A stretch of 64,000 bases of DNA from Sinomonas sp. R1AF57. GTDB lineage: Bacteria > Actinomycetota > Actinomycetes > Actinomycetales > Micrococcaceae. The notes beneath the pieces are model-generated. The model ran no database searches. It was not told the origin of the DNA and was given only the letters and a program-made list of their open reading frames with translations. Made by a program: the position numbers and the translations under genes. The stretch spans positions 3,874,808 to 3,938,807 of the forward strand of contig NZ_CP022463.1 in assembly GCF_002224485.1 (NCBI RefSeq), written 5' to 3'. Below, piece after piece: positions 32,730 to 40,921 of this stretch. Position 1 is the first letter of the stretch. Each line of letters opens with the position of its first letter.

Positions 32730-33104
32730 ATGCGGATCAAGATGTGCTCCATCCACGTGACCGACCCGGCCTCGGCCCACGCCTTCTACACGGAGACGCT
32801 CGGCTTCGACACCCTCATGGCGATGCCGGAGGGCAACCTCTTCATCGTCACCTCGCCGGACTCGGGCGGGGTGGGCCTCCTGCTCGAGCCCAGCGACAAC
32901 CCGATCGGCGAGACCTACCGCACGAGCGTGTACGACGCCGGCATGCCCGCCATCGTGCTCGGCTCGCCGGACGTGCGTGCGGACTACGAGCGGCTGACGG
33001 CGGCCGGCGTGGCGTTCCGCGGCGAGCCCACCGAGGATCCGTACGGGGTCTCGGCCGTCTTCGACGACCAGCACGGCAACCTGATCCAGCTCCACCAGGA
33101 CTGA
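32730..33104 (+). CDS. VOC-superfamily (glyoxalase/dioxygenase-like) protein
   Basis: The 124-residue protein is one glyoxalase/bleomycin-resistance unit of two beta-alpha-beta-beta-beta modules, starting MRIKMCSIHVTDPASAHAFY and ending in FDDQHGNLIQL. Metal ligands could be H9 and the late Glu/His. Activity is unknown. A TAGGCT box ends exactly 6 nt before the ATG and there is no Shine-Dalgarno, so a leaderless message is likely. Confidence 0.82.
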   Translation: MRIKMCSIHVTDPASAHAFYTETLGFDTLMAMPEGNLFIVTSPDSGGVGLLLEPSDNPIGETYRTSVYDAGMPAIVLGSPDVRADYERLTAAGVAFRGEPTEDPYGVSAVFDDQHGNLIQLHQD

Positions 33105-33151
33105 CCGCTGGCCTGCGGCCGCCGCGTCGCACCGTGCGGAATACTGTCCCC

Positions 33152-33985
33152 ATGAGACGCGCCGTGATGACCGCTGCCGCCGCCCTGACCCTTGCCCTGG
33201 CCACCGCTGCCCAGCCTGCATTCGCCGCGCCGCCGGGCGGCAAGGGCACCGCGCCCTCGACCCTGGGCATCGATGTGTCATGGCCGCAGTGCGGCACCAC
33301 GCTGCCGAGCGGCCAGGCCTTCGGCATCGTGGGAGTCACCGGGGGCCTCGCCACGACGACGAATCCCTGCCTCGCCGACCAGCTCGGCTGGGCCGCGAAG
33401 TCGACCGGTGCCACGAAGCAGGCCAAGGTCCAGCTCTACGTCAACACGGCCAACCCGGGCGGCCTCGGAACGGCGTCGTGGCCCACGTCCTCGACCGCCG
33501 GGAACCCGTACGGGACGTGCGACGGCAGCGACAGCCTCGCGTGCGCCTGGCAGTACGGCTGGAACCGCGCCCAGGAGGACGTCGACCAGCGCTTCGCGCC
33601 CGCGGCCCAGACGGCCAAGGTCTCCGCCAACCCCGCGGACTACGTCTGGTGGCTCGACGTCGAGCTGGACAACACGTGGAAGACGGGCGGCACCGACGCC
33701 GACAGGGCAAGCAACCGTGCCGTCCTGGAGGGCATGACCGCGCATTTCGTCTCCCGCGGCGGCGCCGTCGGCCTGTACGCGACCCCGTACCAGTGGGGCC
33801 AGATCGCCGGCACGGTGCCGGCAGGCAGCAACCTCGCCGGGCGCGACGAATGGCATCCGGGGGCGAGGACCCAGCGAGGCGCCGAGCGGGCCTGCGCCGA
33901 GGCCACGCTCGCGCCGGGCGGCCGGGTCTCGCTCGCGCAGTTCGTCTCAGGCGGCCTGGACTACAACGTCTCCTGCATCGGGTAG
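33152..33985 (+). CDS. Secreted GH25/DUF1906-like protein
   Basis: The 277-residue protein has a signal peptide (basic MRR, hydrophobic core, cleavage after AQPAFA near 26). The mature part begins GIDVSWPQCG and contains WWLDVEL, reminiscent of the GH25-type barrel with its acidic catalytic pair. Four or more Cys residues could form disulfides outside the cell. Cell-wall or glycan hydrolysis is plausible but unproven. Confidence 0.7.
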   Translation: MRRAVMTAAAALTLALATAAQPAFAAPPGGKGTAPSTLGIDVSWPQCGTTLPSGQAFGIVGVTGGLATTTNPCLADQLGWAAKSTGATKQAKVQLYVNTANPGGLGTASWPTSSTAGNPYGTCDGSDSLACAWQYGWNRAQEDVDQRFAPAAQTAKVSANPADYVWWLDVELDNTWKTGGTDADRASNRAVLEGMTAHFVSRGGAVGLYATPYQWGQIAGTVPAGSNLAGRDEWHPGARTQRGAERACAEATLAPGGRVSLAQFVSGGLDYNVSCIG

Positions 33986-34015
33986 CGCCTCCGGCGCATT
34001 CAGGAGAGCGCGGCG

Positions 34016-34471
34016 TCAGCCGTGCCGGCCGCCGCGCATCGAACGCTCCGCCGCCGCGCCATGGGTGGCACGGGCCGCCTTGGCGGCCTTCTCCTCGGCC
34101 TGGGCCTTGACCCGGCGGGTCTCCTCGCGCACCGCCGCCATGTTGGCCCGCTCGTCCTGCAGCCACTGCGGCCGATCCTTCAGCAGCGCGGCGATCTCCT
34201 CCGTCGTGAGCGCCTCGGTGATGCCCGCCCGCGCGAGGCCCGAAATCGTCACGTTGAGCTTCTGCGCCACGACCGGGCGCGGGTGCGGGCCGTTCTCGCG
34301 GAGCTCGGTGAGCCACGCCGGCGGGTTCTCGCGGAGGGCGTCGAACTCCTCGCGCGTCACCTCGCCCTCCTGGAACTCCGCAGGGGTGGCGGGGAGGAAG
34401 ATCCCGAGCTTCTTGGCCGCGGTGGCCGGCTTCATGGACTGGGACGCGCTGCCCTTGGGGTTCGAGCTCAT
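34016..34471 (-). CDS. DUF5997 family protein
   Basis: The 151-residue protein (KPATAAKKLGIFLPATPAEF, then a helical region, then a Lys/Ala/Arg-rich tail) matches the actinobacterial DUF5997 pattern. Function unknown. Residues 45-115 contain repeated NPPAWL/RPQWL motifs and a possible helix-turn-helix-like stretch. It is divergent from the LysR effector-domain protein with only 22 bp between starts; a TAGCCT box lies 6 nt before its ATG. Confidence 0.78.
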   Translation of the reverse strand: MSSNPKGSASQSMKPATAAKKLGIFLPATPAEFQEGEVTREEFDALRENPPAWLTELRENGPHPRPVVAQKLNVTISGLARAGITEALTTEEIAALLKDRPQWLQDERANMAAVREETRRVKAQAEEKAAKAARATHGAAAERSMRGGRHG

Positions 34472-34493
34472 GGATCAAGGCTACCGTTGACCC
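34472..34493. promoter_or_regulatory. Interlocked divergent leaderless promoters
   Basis: In this 22-bp gap TAGCCT (minus strand of 34478-34483) and TACCGT (34482-34487) overlap by two bases, each 6 nt from its own start codon. No Shine-Dalgarno fits on either side. Confidence 0.6.
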
Positions 34494-35231
34494 ATGCAGT
34501 CCGAGAGCGCCCCGGCCCTGAAGGTGGCCTTCGTCGCGGGCGTCGCGCCCGGCAAGTGGTTCCACCGCTGGGAGGAGCGCTTCCCGGACGTCCCCCTGGC
34601 CTCGCAGATGGTCGAGGACGGCGAGCAGCTCGCCGTCCTCGGCGACGGCCGCGCGGACGTCGCGTTCGTCCGCCTCCCCGTGGACAAGGACCGCGAGGGC
34701 CTCCACGTCATCCCGCTCTACGAGGAGCTGCCGGTCGTCGTCGCGCCCAAGGGCCACGAGATCCAGGCCTTCGAGGAGATCCCGCTCGCCGAGGTCGCGG
34801 ACGAGCTCTTCGAGTACGACGGCGCCCCCTCCGAGCGCCTGGACCTCGTCGAGGGCGGGGCGGGTCTCGCGATCATGCCCATGAGCGTGGTGCGGCACTT
34901 CAACCGCAAGGACCTCCGCTACCGCCCGGTGACCGGGATGGAGCCCTATGGCGTGGGGATCGCGTGGCGCAGGGACAACGAGTCCAGTGCGATCCAGGAG
35001 TTCATCGGCGTGGTCCGCGGGCGGGGAGCGAACAGCTCGCGGCAGGAGTCGGTGCAGCGCGACCAGCAGGAGGCCGCGAAGCAGCGCCGCGAGGACCGGG
35101 CTGCGGCACAGTCCAAGGCGGCCCGGGCGCGGAACGAGGCGAGCCGGGCGGCGAAGGCCGCCCGCGGCGGGAAGCCCGCAGCCCGCGGAGCCAAGGGGCG
35201 TCCGGGCTCAGGGAGGCGGCGCGGCCGCTGA
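34494..35231 (+). CDS. LysR-type substrate-binding domain protein lacking a DNA-binding domain
   Basis: The 245-residue protein starts directly with the LysR effector fold (KVAFVAGVAPGKWFHRW ... DVAFVRLPV ... GGAGLAIMPMSV). It has no N-terminal helix-turn-helix. Instead its last 70 residues are a very basic Ala/Arg/Lys tail that could bind nucleic acid. The tight divergent pairing with DUF5997 suggests the two form a split regulator, one part sensing and the other binding DNA (inference). The message looks leaderless. Confidence 0.75.
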   Translation: MQSESAPALKVAFVAGVAPGKWFHRWEERFPDVPLASQMVEDGEQLAVLGDGRADVAFVRLPVDKDREGLHVIPLYEELPVVVAPKGHEIQAFEEIPLAEVADELFEYDGAPSERLDLVEGGAGLAIMPMSVVRHFNRKDLRYRPVTGMEPYGVGIAWRRDNESSAIQEFIGVVRGRGANSSRQESVQRDQQEAAKQRREDRAAAQSKAARARNEASRAAKAARGGKPAARGAKGRPGSGRRRGR

Positions 35232-35336
35232 CGCCGCGCACCCGTCGGATTCTGCCCAGCCTGAGGACGCGGACGGTCCGCGGGCGCGCGTGTCGCCCCT
35301 CCCGCCGGGGGCGTGTCGGCGGCTAGCCTGAGCAGC

Positions 35337-35972
35337 ATGGAACGCCCTCCAGCGGCGGCCGGCCCTGACTCGTCCCGGATCACGGTAGTCCCCGCCAACG
35401 AGGCCTCGTGGGAGGACCTCGCGGCGGTCTTCGGGGAGCGCGGCGACCCTGCCCGCTGCCAGTGCCAGTGGTTCAAGGTCACGGGCCGGGAGGAATGGCG
35501 GCTCCTGTCCCGCGAGGCCCGCGAGCAGGCGCTCCGCGAGCAGACGGGCTGCGGCCACCCCGACGCCCCGCAGACCTCCGGCCTTGTCGCGTATCTCGAC
35601 GGCGAGCCGGCGGGGTGGGTCGCCGTCGAACCCCGCACCGCCTACCCTCGGCTCGCGGCGAAGCGGATCCCGTGGACCGGCCGCGACGAGGACAGGGAGG
35701 ATCCCGCTGTCTGGGCGGTCACGTGCTTCGTGACCCGCGCGGGGTACCGCAAGCGAGGCGTCGCGCGGGCCCTCGCCGCCGCGACGGTGCCGTACGCGAA
35801 GGAGCGGGGCGCCCGCGCCGTCGAGGGCTACCCGATGCTCACCGAGCCCGGCAAGGACGTCCCGTGGGGGGAACTGTTCGTGGGCAGCCGGGGAATCTTC
35901 GAGGAGGCCGGCTTCGACGAGGTCAGCCGCCCGTCGCCGCGCAGGGTCGTCATGCGGATCGACTTCCGGTGA
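35337..35972 (+). CDS. GNAT-family N-acetyltransferase
   Basis: The 211-residue protein has the acetyl-CoA region VTCFVTRAGYRKRGVARALAA with the RxxGxA loop. Two nearby Cys (RCQCQW) are a family-specific feature. Start 35337 is preferred to GTG 35313 because a TAGCCT box ends 7 nt before it. The stop overlaps the next start by 4 bp (GTGA), coupling it to the alpha/beta hydrolase. Acceptor unknown. Confidence 0.8.
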   Translation: MERPPAAAGPDSSRITVVPANEASWEDLAAVFGERGDPARCQCQWFKVTGREEWRLLSREAREQALREQTGCGHPDAPQTSGLVAYLDGEPAGWVAVEPRTAYPRLAAKRIPWTGRDEDREDPAVWAVTCFVTRAGYRKRGVARALAAATVPYAKERGARAVEGYPMLTEPGKDVPWGELFVGSRGIFEEAGFDEVSRPSPRRVVMRIDFR

Positions 35973-36796
35973 GCGGCGCAGGCGCGGCGGGGCCGCCCGG
36001 GCCCCCGGCGGAGAGCGGGTACCTGCCGCCGGGGCTGCCGTTCTTCCGGGTGGGGACGGGACGGCCGCTCGTGGTCCTGCCGGGCCTCGGCGCGCCGCAC
36101 GAGGTGCCCCGCGGCTTCGAGCGGGCCGCCGAGGCGGGCCCGCTGCGGGCCTTCGCCCTGTCGCGGGAGGTGTGGTGGATCGGGCGCCGGCCAGGGCTGC
36201 CGCGGACCACGACCATGGCGGACCTCGCCGCGGACACGGCCCAAGCGCTCGCCGCCTTCGATGGGCCCGTGGACGTGATCGGCATCTCGACCGGCGGGAG
36301 CGTGGCGCTTCAGCTCGCCGCCGACCATCCCCGGCGCGTCCGGCGCCTCGTCCTCGTCGCGGCCGGGTGCCGGCTCGGGGAGCTCGGCAAGAGGGGCCAG
36401 CGGGCGGTCCTGGACCGGCTCGACGGCGGCGACCGCCGCGGCGCGGGCGCGGAGATGGTGCGGCTCATCGGGGTGCGGCCGGTGGCCAGGCAGCTGGAAG
36501 CCTGGATCGGATGGCTCGCAGGGCCCTTGATGCTGCCCCGGTTCACCGACGACCTCGCCGCCGTGATCCTCGCCGAGGACGCCTTCGACCTCACCGCCCG
36601 GCTGCCCTCGATCACGACGCCGACCCTCGTCGCGGGCGGCGACGAGGACTCCCCGTACGGACCAGGGGTGTTCAGCGAGACAGCGGCGGGCCTGCCGAAC
36701 GGCCGCCTCCGCCTCTACTCGGGCAGGGGCCACGTCGGGGTCCAGCGGGCGCCGGGCTTCGCCCGCGACGTCCTCGCCTTCCTCGACACCCCCTGA
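35969..36796 (+). CDS. Alpha/beta hydrolase
   Basis: The 275-residue protein has the nucleophile elbow GISTGG, an Asp in AGGDEDSPYG and the catalytic His in GRGHVGV, the order of the fold. It is translationally coupled to the acetyltransferase upstream. Family members hydrolyse esters, lactones or epoxides; nothing narrows the substrate here. Followed by a short palindrome. Confidence 0.83.
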   Translation: MSGAGAAGPPGPPAESGYLPPGLPFFRVGTGRPLVVLPGLGAPHEVPRGFERAAEAGPLRAFALSREVWWIGRRPGLPRTTTMADLAADTAQALAAFDGPVDVIGISTGGSVALQLAADHPRRVRRLVLVAAGCRLGELGKRGQRAVLDRLDGGDRRGAGAEMVRLIGVRPVARQLEAWIGWLAGPLMLPRFTDDLAAVILAEDAFDLTARLPSITTPTLVAGGDEDSPYGPGVFSETAAGLPNGRLRLYSGRGHVGVQRAPGFARDVLAFLDTP

Positions 36797-36801
36797 GGTG
36801 C

Positions 36802-36818
36802 GCACGACGGCGTCGTGC
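36802..36818. repeat. Shortened palindrome family copy
   Basis: GCACGACG-G-CGTCGTGC is a perfect 17-bp palindrome 5 bp after a stop codon. It looks like the family element with its inner GGG/CCC part lost. Confidence 0.55.
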
Positions 36819-36902
36819 CCGCTCTGGCTCTCGGCTCACCGGAGGCGTATCGTCCCAGCTACGTCTCGGGTACCCGGCCGCACGCATCGGCGAGGAGCAT
36901 CG

Positions 36903-37508
36903 ATGGGCATCGTTTCGTCCGGCTTCAGGGGCCGCAGGAAGAGGGACGTCCCGGGCCTGCCTCCGGGACAGTACGTGACCGAGGACTTCCCGGTGCTGTC
37001 GGCGGGCCCCACGCCGCGCATCGATCCGCAGGAGTGGACCTTCTCCTTCACCGGCGCCGGGACGCGGCGGCTCTGGGACTGGCACGGACTCCTGTCCCTG
37101 CCCCATGAGCACGTCACCGTGGACATCCATTGCGTCACGAGCTGGTCCAAGCTGGGGACCAGGTGGCGGGGCGTTCCGGTGGATGCGCTCTTCGATGGGA
37201 CCGACGGGGCCTCCGTGCACGAGAGGGAAGGCTTCGCGCTCTTCCACTCCTACGGCGGCTACACGACCAACCTGCCGCTGACCGACGTGCTCGACGGGAA
37301 GGCGTGGCTCGTGCACGAGTTCGAGGGCGAGCCCCTGGCCCCGGAACACGGCGGTCCTGTCAGGCTCCTCGTTCCCCACCTGTACCTGTGGAAGAGCGCG
37401 AAGTGGGTGGACGGCCTTGAGCTCCTCGACCGGGACATTCCCGGGTTCTGGGAGAGCCGCGGCTACCACATGCACGGCGACCCGTGGACCGAGGAGCGCT
37501 ACGGGTGA
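36903..37508 (+). CDS. Sulfite-oxidase-like molybdopterin oxidoreductase (cytoplasmic, YedY-fold)
   Basis: The 201-residue protein is the molybdopterin domain alone: IDPQEWTFSFTG, then the molybdenum-ligating Cys C77 in IHCVTSWSK, then WLVHEFEGEPL and LYLWKSAKW. It has no signal peptide, twin-arginine motif or heme domain, so it works in the cytoplasm. The flavin reductase overlaps its stop by 4 bp and a zinc-ribbon protein follows, so electrons probably pass between the first two. Substrate unknown. Confidence 0.86.
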   Translation: MGIVSSGFRGRRKRDVPGLPPGQYVTEDFPVLSAGPTPRIDPQEWTFSFTGAGTRRLWDWHGLLSLPHEHVTVDIHCVTSWSKLGTRWRGVPVDALFDGTDGASVHEREGFALFHSYGGYTTNLPLTDVLDGKAWLVHEFEGEPLAPEHGGPVRLLVPHLYLWKSAKWVDGLELLDRDIPGFWESRGYHMHGDPWTEERYG

Positions 37509-38236
37509 GCGGCGCGTGGAAGGTGGCCGACGTCGTCGCGCTCGAGGCCGAGACCCCCACTGCACGGACCATACGCCTGCGGCTTCCTGGCCCCGTGCAC
37601 GCGGCCGCGGGCCAGCACGTCGACGTCCGCCTCACAGCGCCCGACGGGTATCAGGCGGTGCGCTCCTACTCCGTGTCCGCCTCGGTGCCGCCGGACATGC
37701 TCGACATCACCGTCGAGGAACTCCCCGACGGCGAGGTGTCGCCGTACCTTGTCCGGGACCTCGCCGTCGGCGACCAGCTCGAGGTACGCGGCCCGGTGGG
37801 CGGCTGGTTCGTGTGGCGGCCCGAGGAGGAGTCGCCGGTGCAGCTCATCGGGGGAGGATCAGGGGTCGTGCCCCTCATGGCGATGGTCCGCGCTCACCGG
37901 GCGGCCGCGCACCCGGCCCCGATCCACCTGCTGTACTCCGTGCGGAGCCCTGAATCCGTGTTCTTCCGCCGCGAGCTCGACTCTCTGGCCGCCGATCACA
38001 GCCCCTTCAGCCTGACGGTGGTGTACACGCGGGCCGCGCCGGAGGGCCACCCGGTGGGGCGACTCGATGCTCCGACGCTCGCGGAGCACGTGCTCGGCAA
38101 CGGCTCAGACCCCTTGGTGTACATCTGCGGCGCCACCGCGTTCGTCGAGGCGGTGTCCGGGTGGCTCGTGGACCTCGGCCACGCTCCCGCGAGGATCAAG
38201 ACGGAACGCTATGGGGGTCTGGGAGGCACATCATGA
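37505..38236 (+). CDS. FNR-type flavin oxidoreductase partner of the molybdoenzyme
   Basis: The 243-residue protein has the flavin motif R53-S-Y-S56, the NAD(P) motif GGGSGVVPLMAM near 116-127, and CGA in VYICGATAF. There is no ferredoxin domain. GTG 37505 overlaps the molybdoenzyme stop (GTGA), and its own stop overlaps the next ATG (ATGA). It likely links NAD(P)H to the molybdenum centre. Confidence 0.85.
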   Translation: MSGAWKVADVVALEAETPTARTIRLRLPGPVHAAAGQHVDVRLTAPDGYQAVRSYSVSASVPPDMLDITVEELPDGEVSPYLVRDLAVGDQLEVRGPVGGWFVWRPEEESPVQLIGGGSGVVPLMAMVRAHRAAAHPAPIHLLYSVRSPESVFFRRELDSLAADHSPFSLTVVYTRAAPEGHPVGRLDAPTLAEHVLGNGSDPLVYICGATAFVEAVSGWLVDLGHAPARIKTERYGGLGGTS

Positions 38237-38529
38237 GCGACTGGACGGGTCGGCCGGGCACTCTGGGAACGGACGACTACCTCGACGGCAACGCCCTCGC
38301 GGGCCCGCTGTCGGAGGTCTTCGCGATCGACATCACCGCCGCTCTCGGCACGTGCGCCGGCTGCGGGACCGTCCGCGCCATCGCCGAGGCGCGCCTGTAC
38401 GTCCACGCGCCGGCCAAGCTGCTGCGCTGCCCCGCGTGCGACGGGGTGTGGCTGCGGCTGGACGAACGCGACGGCCGCGTCGTCGTCGACTTCCGGGGGC
38501 TCACCCAGCTCACGATCACGCTCGGCTGA
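38233..38529 (+). CDS. Small zinc-ribbon protein (DUF6510-like)
   Basis: The 98-residue protein has two CxxC pairs, C41-C44 and C66-C69, forming a probable zinc ribbon, and a conserved N-terminus (YLDGNALAGPLSEVF). It is the third gene of the coupled molybdoenzyme operon. A role in cofactor insertion or assembly is possible; no function is known. Confidence 0.78.
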   Translation: MSDWTGRPGTLGTDDYLDGNALAGPLSEVFAIDITAALGTCAGCGTVRAIAEARLYVHAPAKLLRCPACDGVWLRLDERDGRVVVDFRGLTQLTITLG

Positions 38530-38607
38530 GCGGAGGCGATCCCCTGGCCGCAGGGCGTTCCCGGGCCGCGGAGGCGCTGTCCGTGGACCACTGGGGCACC
38601 GGGAAGG

Positions 38608-39069
38608 TCACCGGAGGCGGCTCAGGAGCGCGTCGAGGATCGGGATCTGGCCCTTGACCAGCTTGGTCCTGGCGACGTCCTCGGGGAACCACTCGGCCCG
38701 ATCGATCTCGGGGACATCGATCACCCGCCCCGACCCTCTGGGCCACTCGAGCGGGAACGTGTTGCTCGTGATCTGCTCTGGGGCGAAGTCCGCCTCCGCC
38801 GCGAAGGCGGTCAGGCGCTTCCCCGAGGGCTGGCGGAACTCGCCGAGGGGCACGTAGTCGGCGTCCGGGGGAGGGGTGCCCATCTCCTCGGCGAACTCGC
38901 GCTGGGCCGCGGAGAAAGGGTCGTCGCCTTCGTCGTAGAGGCCCTTGGGGATCGACCACGCGTGCTCGTCCTTGCGCGCCCAGAAGGGGCCGCCCATGTG
39001 GGCGATCCACACCTCGAGGCCTTCGTCGCCTCGCCGGTACAGCAGGATCCCCGCGCTCAGAACGGCCAT
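38608..39069 (-). CDS. Nudix hydrolase
   Basis: The 153-residue protein has the Nudix box GLYDEGDDPFSAAQREFAEE, where the first metal-region Glu is Asp (G-x5-D) while REFAEE is intact. The start at 39069 is chosen because TAGGCT lies 7 nt upstream and no ribosome site serves GTG 39087. It probably cleaves a nucleoside diphosphate derivative. Confidence 0.83.
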   Translation of the reverse strand: MAVLSAGILLYRRGDEGLEVWIAHMGGPFWARKDEHAWSIPKGLYDEGDDPFSAAQREFAEEMGTPPPDADYVPLGEFRQPSGKRLTAFAAEADFAPEQITSNTFPLEWPRGSGRVIDVPEIDRAEWFPEDVARTKLVKGQIPILDALLSRLR

Positions 39070-39106
39070 GGGCTTCAGCCTACCCACCGCCGCCGTCTGG
39101 GGGTCA

Positions 39107-39141
39107 CGTTCTGGGGGTCACCCGATGCGACCCCCAGAACG
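39107..39141. terminator. Hairpin of the TCTGGGGGTCA family
   Basis: CGTTCTGGGGGTC (39107-39119) pairs exactly with 39129-39141. An extra TCTGGGGGTCAC stands at 39096-39107. It follows the exported-protein gene on the minus strand. The same core forms the palindrome inside putA at 44840-44904. Confidence 0.65.
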
Positions 39142-39162
39142 CGAGGTGCTGCCGTGCTTCCC

Positions 39163-39798
39163 TCAGCGGCCATGCTTCGCCGAAGCGCCCTGGCGTGCAG
39201 AGTGCGCCTGCGCCGCAGGCTTCGCCGCGGATGGGGCTGCAGCCTGGGGAACGGAGTCGGGAGCGGGCTTCGACGCGGCGGGCACGTACTGGAGGACGAC
39301 ATCCGAGACGGACCCGGGGTACCGGTCCTCGCCCTGGGCGTGCGCCGCGGCCGTGGCCTGCTGAGCCACCACCGAGGCCTGCGCTGCCGGGGCACCTGCG
39401 ACAGGCGCCGCAACCTCGGGGGCGTCAGCCTCCGGTGCTTCCGTCTCAGGCGCCTCAGTCTCCGGGGCCTCGGCTTCCGGGGCGTCAGCCTCGGGTGCGT
39501 CAGCTTCCGGAGTCTCCGTCTCGGGTGCTTCGGCCTCCGGTTCGGAGGCCTCGGCGGCCTCCGGTTCGGAGGCCTCCGAGTCCGGGGCCTCCGCGGACTC
39601 GGACGACTCGGCCTGCGGCTCGTCCGCTGCATCGAGTGCATAGGTCTCCGACGCGGCCCGGGCGCTGACGGGCTGGTCGACGGTCGACTCATCGGGTGCC
39701 GCCACGGCCGCTACACTGGCGCCGCCGAGGACGAGCGCACCGGCGGACACCGCGGTGAGGACCGCCTTCTGGGTGACAAGGTTGGCGAGCTTGGGCAT
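39163..39798 (-). CDS. Exported Pro-Glu-Ala repeat protein
   Basis: The 211-residue protein has a signal-like N-terminus (LVTQKAVLTAVSAGALVLGG), then an acidic region of short repeats of EAPE/EADAPE type (about residues 65-130), then an Ala-rich tail containing GEDRYPGSVSDVVLQYV. AGGGAGAT lies before ATG 39798. The repeats probably span the cell wall; no anchor motif is seen. The upstream 100 bp are markedly AT-rich. Function unknown. Confidence 0.65.
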   Translation of the reverse strand: MPKLANLVTQKAVLTAVSAGALVLGGASVAAVAAPDESTVDQPVSARAASETYALDAADEPQAESSESAEAPDSEASEPEAAEASEPEAEAPETETPEADAPEADAPEAEAPETEAPETEAPEADAPEVAAPVAGAPAAQASVVAQQATAAAHAQGEDRYPGSVSDVVLQYVPAASKPAPDSVPQAAAPSAAKPAAQAHSARQGASAKHGR

Positions 39799-39976
39799 CA
39801 GATCTCCCTGGTGTCGGTTCCCGCTCAGAGAGCGGATTGCCTCCCTATCGTGACCACATCTGGTTGACGGATGCATTAAATTCGATGACAGAATCCGTAA
39901 TTCTTAAATTGAACGGCTCATATTGGCCGTCATCCCTTGACGGTGGCGCTCCCCGGTGCAATGGCCGCGCGCGCTG

Positions 39977-40921
39977 TCAGAAGACGGACCACCCGAGGCG
40001 CGAGCTGAGATCGGCAAGGGCGGCCGCGCCGGCCACGGAGTTCCCCTTGGCGTCAAGGCCTGGGCTCCAGACGCAGACGGTTCCCCTGCCCGGCGCCACG
40101 GCCATGATCCCGCCGCCGACTCCGCTCTTAGCCGGCAGCCCGACCCTGTAGGCGAAATCCCCGGCGGCGTCGTAGAGGCCGCAGGTGAGCATGATCGAGT
40201 TGATCCGTCGCGTCTGCTCCGGGGTGAGTGCCGACCACGGCTCGCCGGTCCACGGACCGACCCTCCCGCCGTCGGCCAGGAAGGTCCCCGCCCGGGCGAG
40301 GTCACGGCAGCTCATGGTTATCGAGCAGTGCCCCACGTAGTGCTCCACCACCTGCCGGACATCGCAGCGCAGGTTGCCGAAGTCCGCGAGGAAATTCGCC
40401 AGCGCGAGGTTCCGGCTGCTGCATTCGAGCTCGCCGGCGGCGGCGGCCTCGTCGATGGCCGGCCCGCCGCTCCCCGAGAGCGCCCTGACGAACGCGAGCA
40501 CCTCCCCGCGCGCATCCCCCCATTGTTCCTGCAGGACATCGGTGACAACCAGTGCGCCTGCGTTGATGAACGGGTTGCGGGGGATCCCCGACTCGGCCTC
40601 GAGCTGGACGAGGGAGTTGAAGGCCGTTCCCGACGGTTCGCGCAGCACGCGCCGCCACAGGGTGTTGGCGGAATCATGGCGGAGCGCCAGCGCGAGCGAG
40701 AAGACCTTGGAGATGCTCTGGATCGAGAAGGGCACGTCCGAATCGCCGGCGGCATAGACGTCCCCGCTGACGGTGGCGACGGCGATGCCGAAACTCGTGG
40801 GCTCCACGCGCCCCAAGTGCGGGATCGAGGCGGGCACTGACCCGACAGGCCCCCGTGGCCGATGGGCGATGACGAGTTCCTCGAGGAGCTCCTGCATCCC
40901 GGTGGCGACCGCCGTCGTCAT
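39977..40921 (-). CDS. glsA: Glutaminase
   Basis: The 314-residue protein has the serine-lysine catalytic pair S69-x-x-K72 (IQSISKVF), NPFINAGA and SGVGGGIMAV, all standard for bacterial glutaminase. It hydrolyses glutamine to glutamate and ammonia in the cytoplasm. Its ATG overlaps the PucR stop by 4 bp, so the regulator and enzyme are co-translated. It probably feeds nitrogen when glutamine is plentiful. Confidence 0.93.
   Translation of the reverse strand: MTTAVATGMQELLEELVIAHRPRGPVGSVPASIPHLGRVEPTSFGIAVATVSGDVYAAGDSDVPFSIQSISKVFSLALALRHDSANTLWRRVLREPSGTAFNSLVQLEAESGIPRNPFINAGALVVTDVLQEQWGDARGEVLAFVRALSGSGGPAIDEAAAAGELECSSRNLALANFLADFGNLRCDVRQVVEHYVGHCSITMSCRDLARAGTFLADGGRVGPWTGEPWSALTPEQTRRINSIMLTCGLYDAAGDFAYRVGLPAKSGVGGGIMAVAPGRGTVCVWSPGLDAKGNSVAGAAALADLSSRLGWSVF

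Noticed and set aside
39400-39600. Short direct repeats suggesting a CRISPR or VNTR
   Set aside because: They encode the EAPE/EADAPE repeats in frame and have no spacer structure.
39075-39692. Pro/Arg-rich 205-codon frame on the minus strand
   Set aside because: Shifted frame of the PEA-repeat gene; the repeat periodicity explains its length.
39799-39976. Possible riboswitch in the leader of the exported protein
   Set aside because: AT-rich leader without the conserved core of ydaO or any other class I could match.
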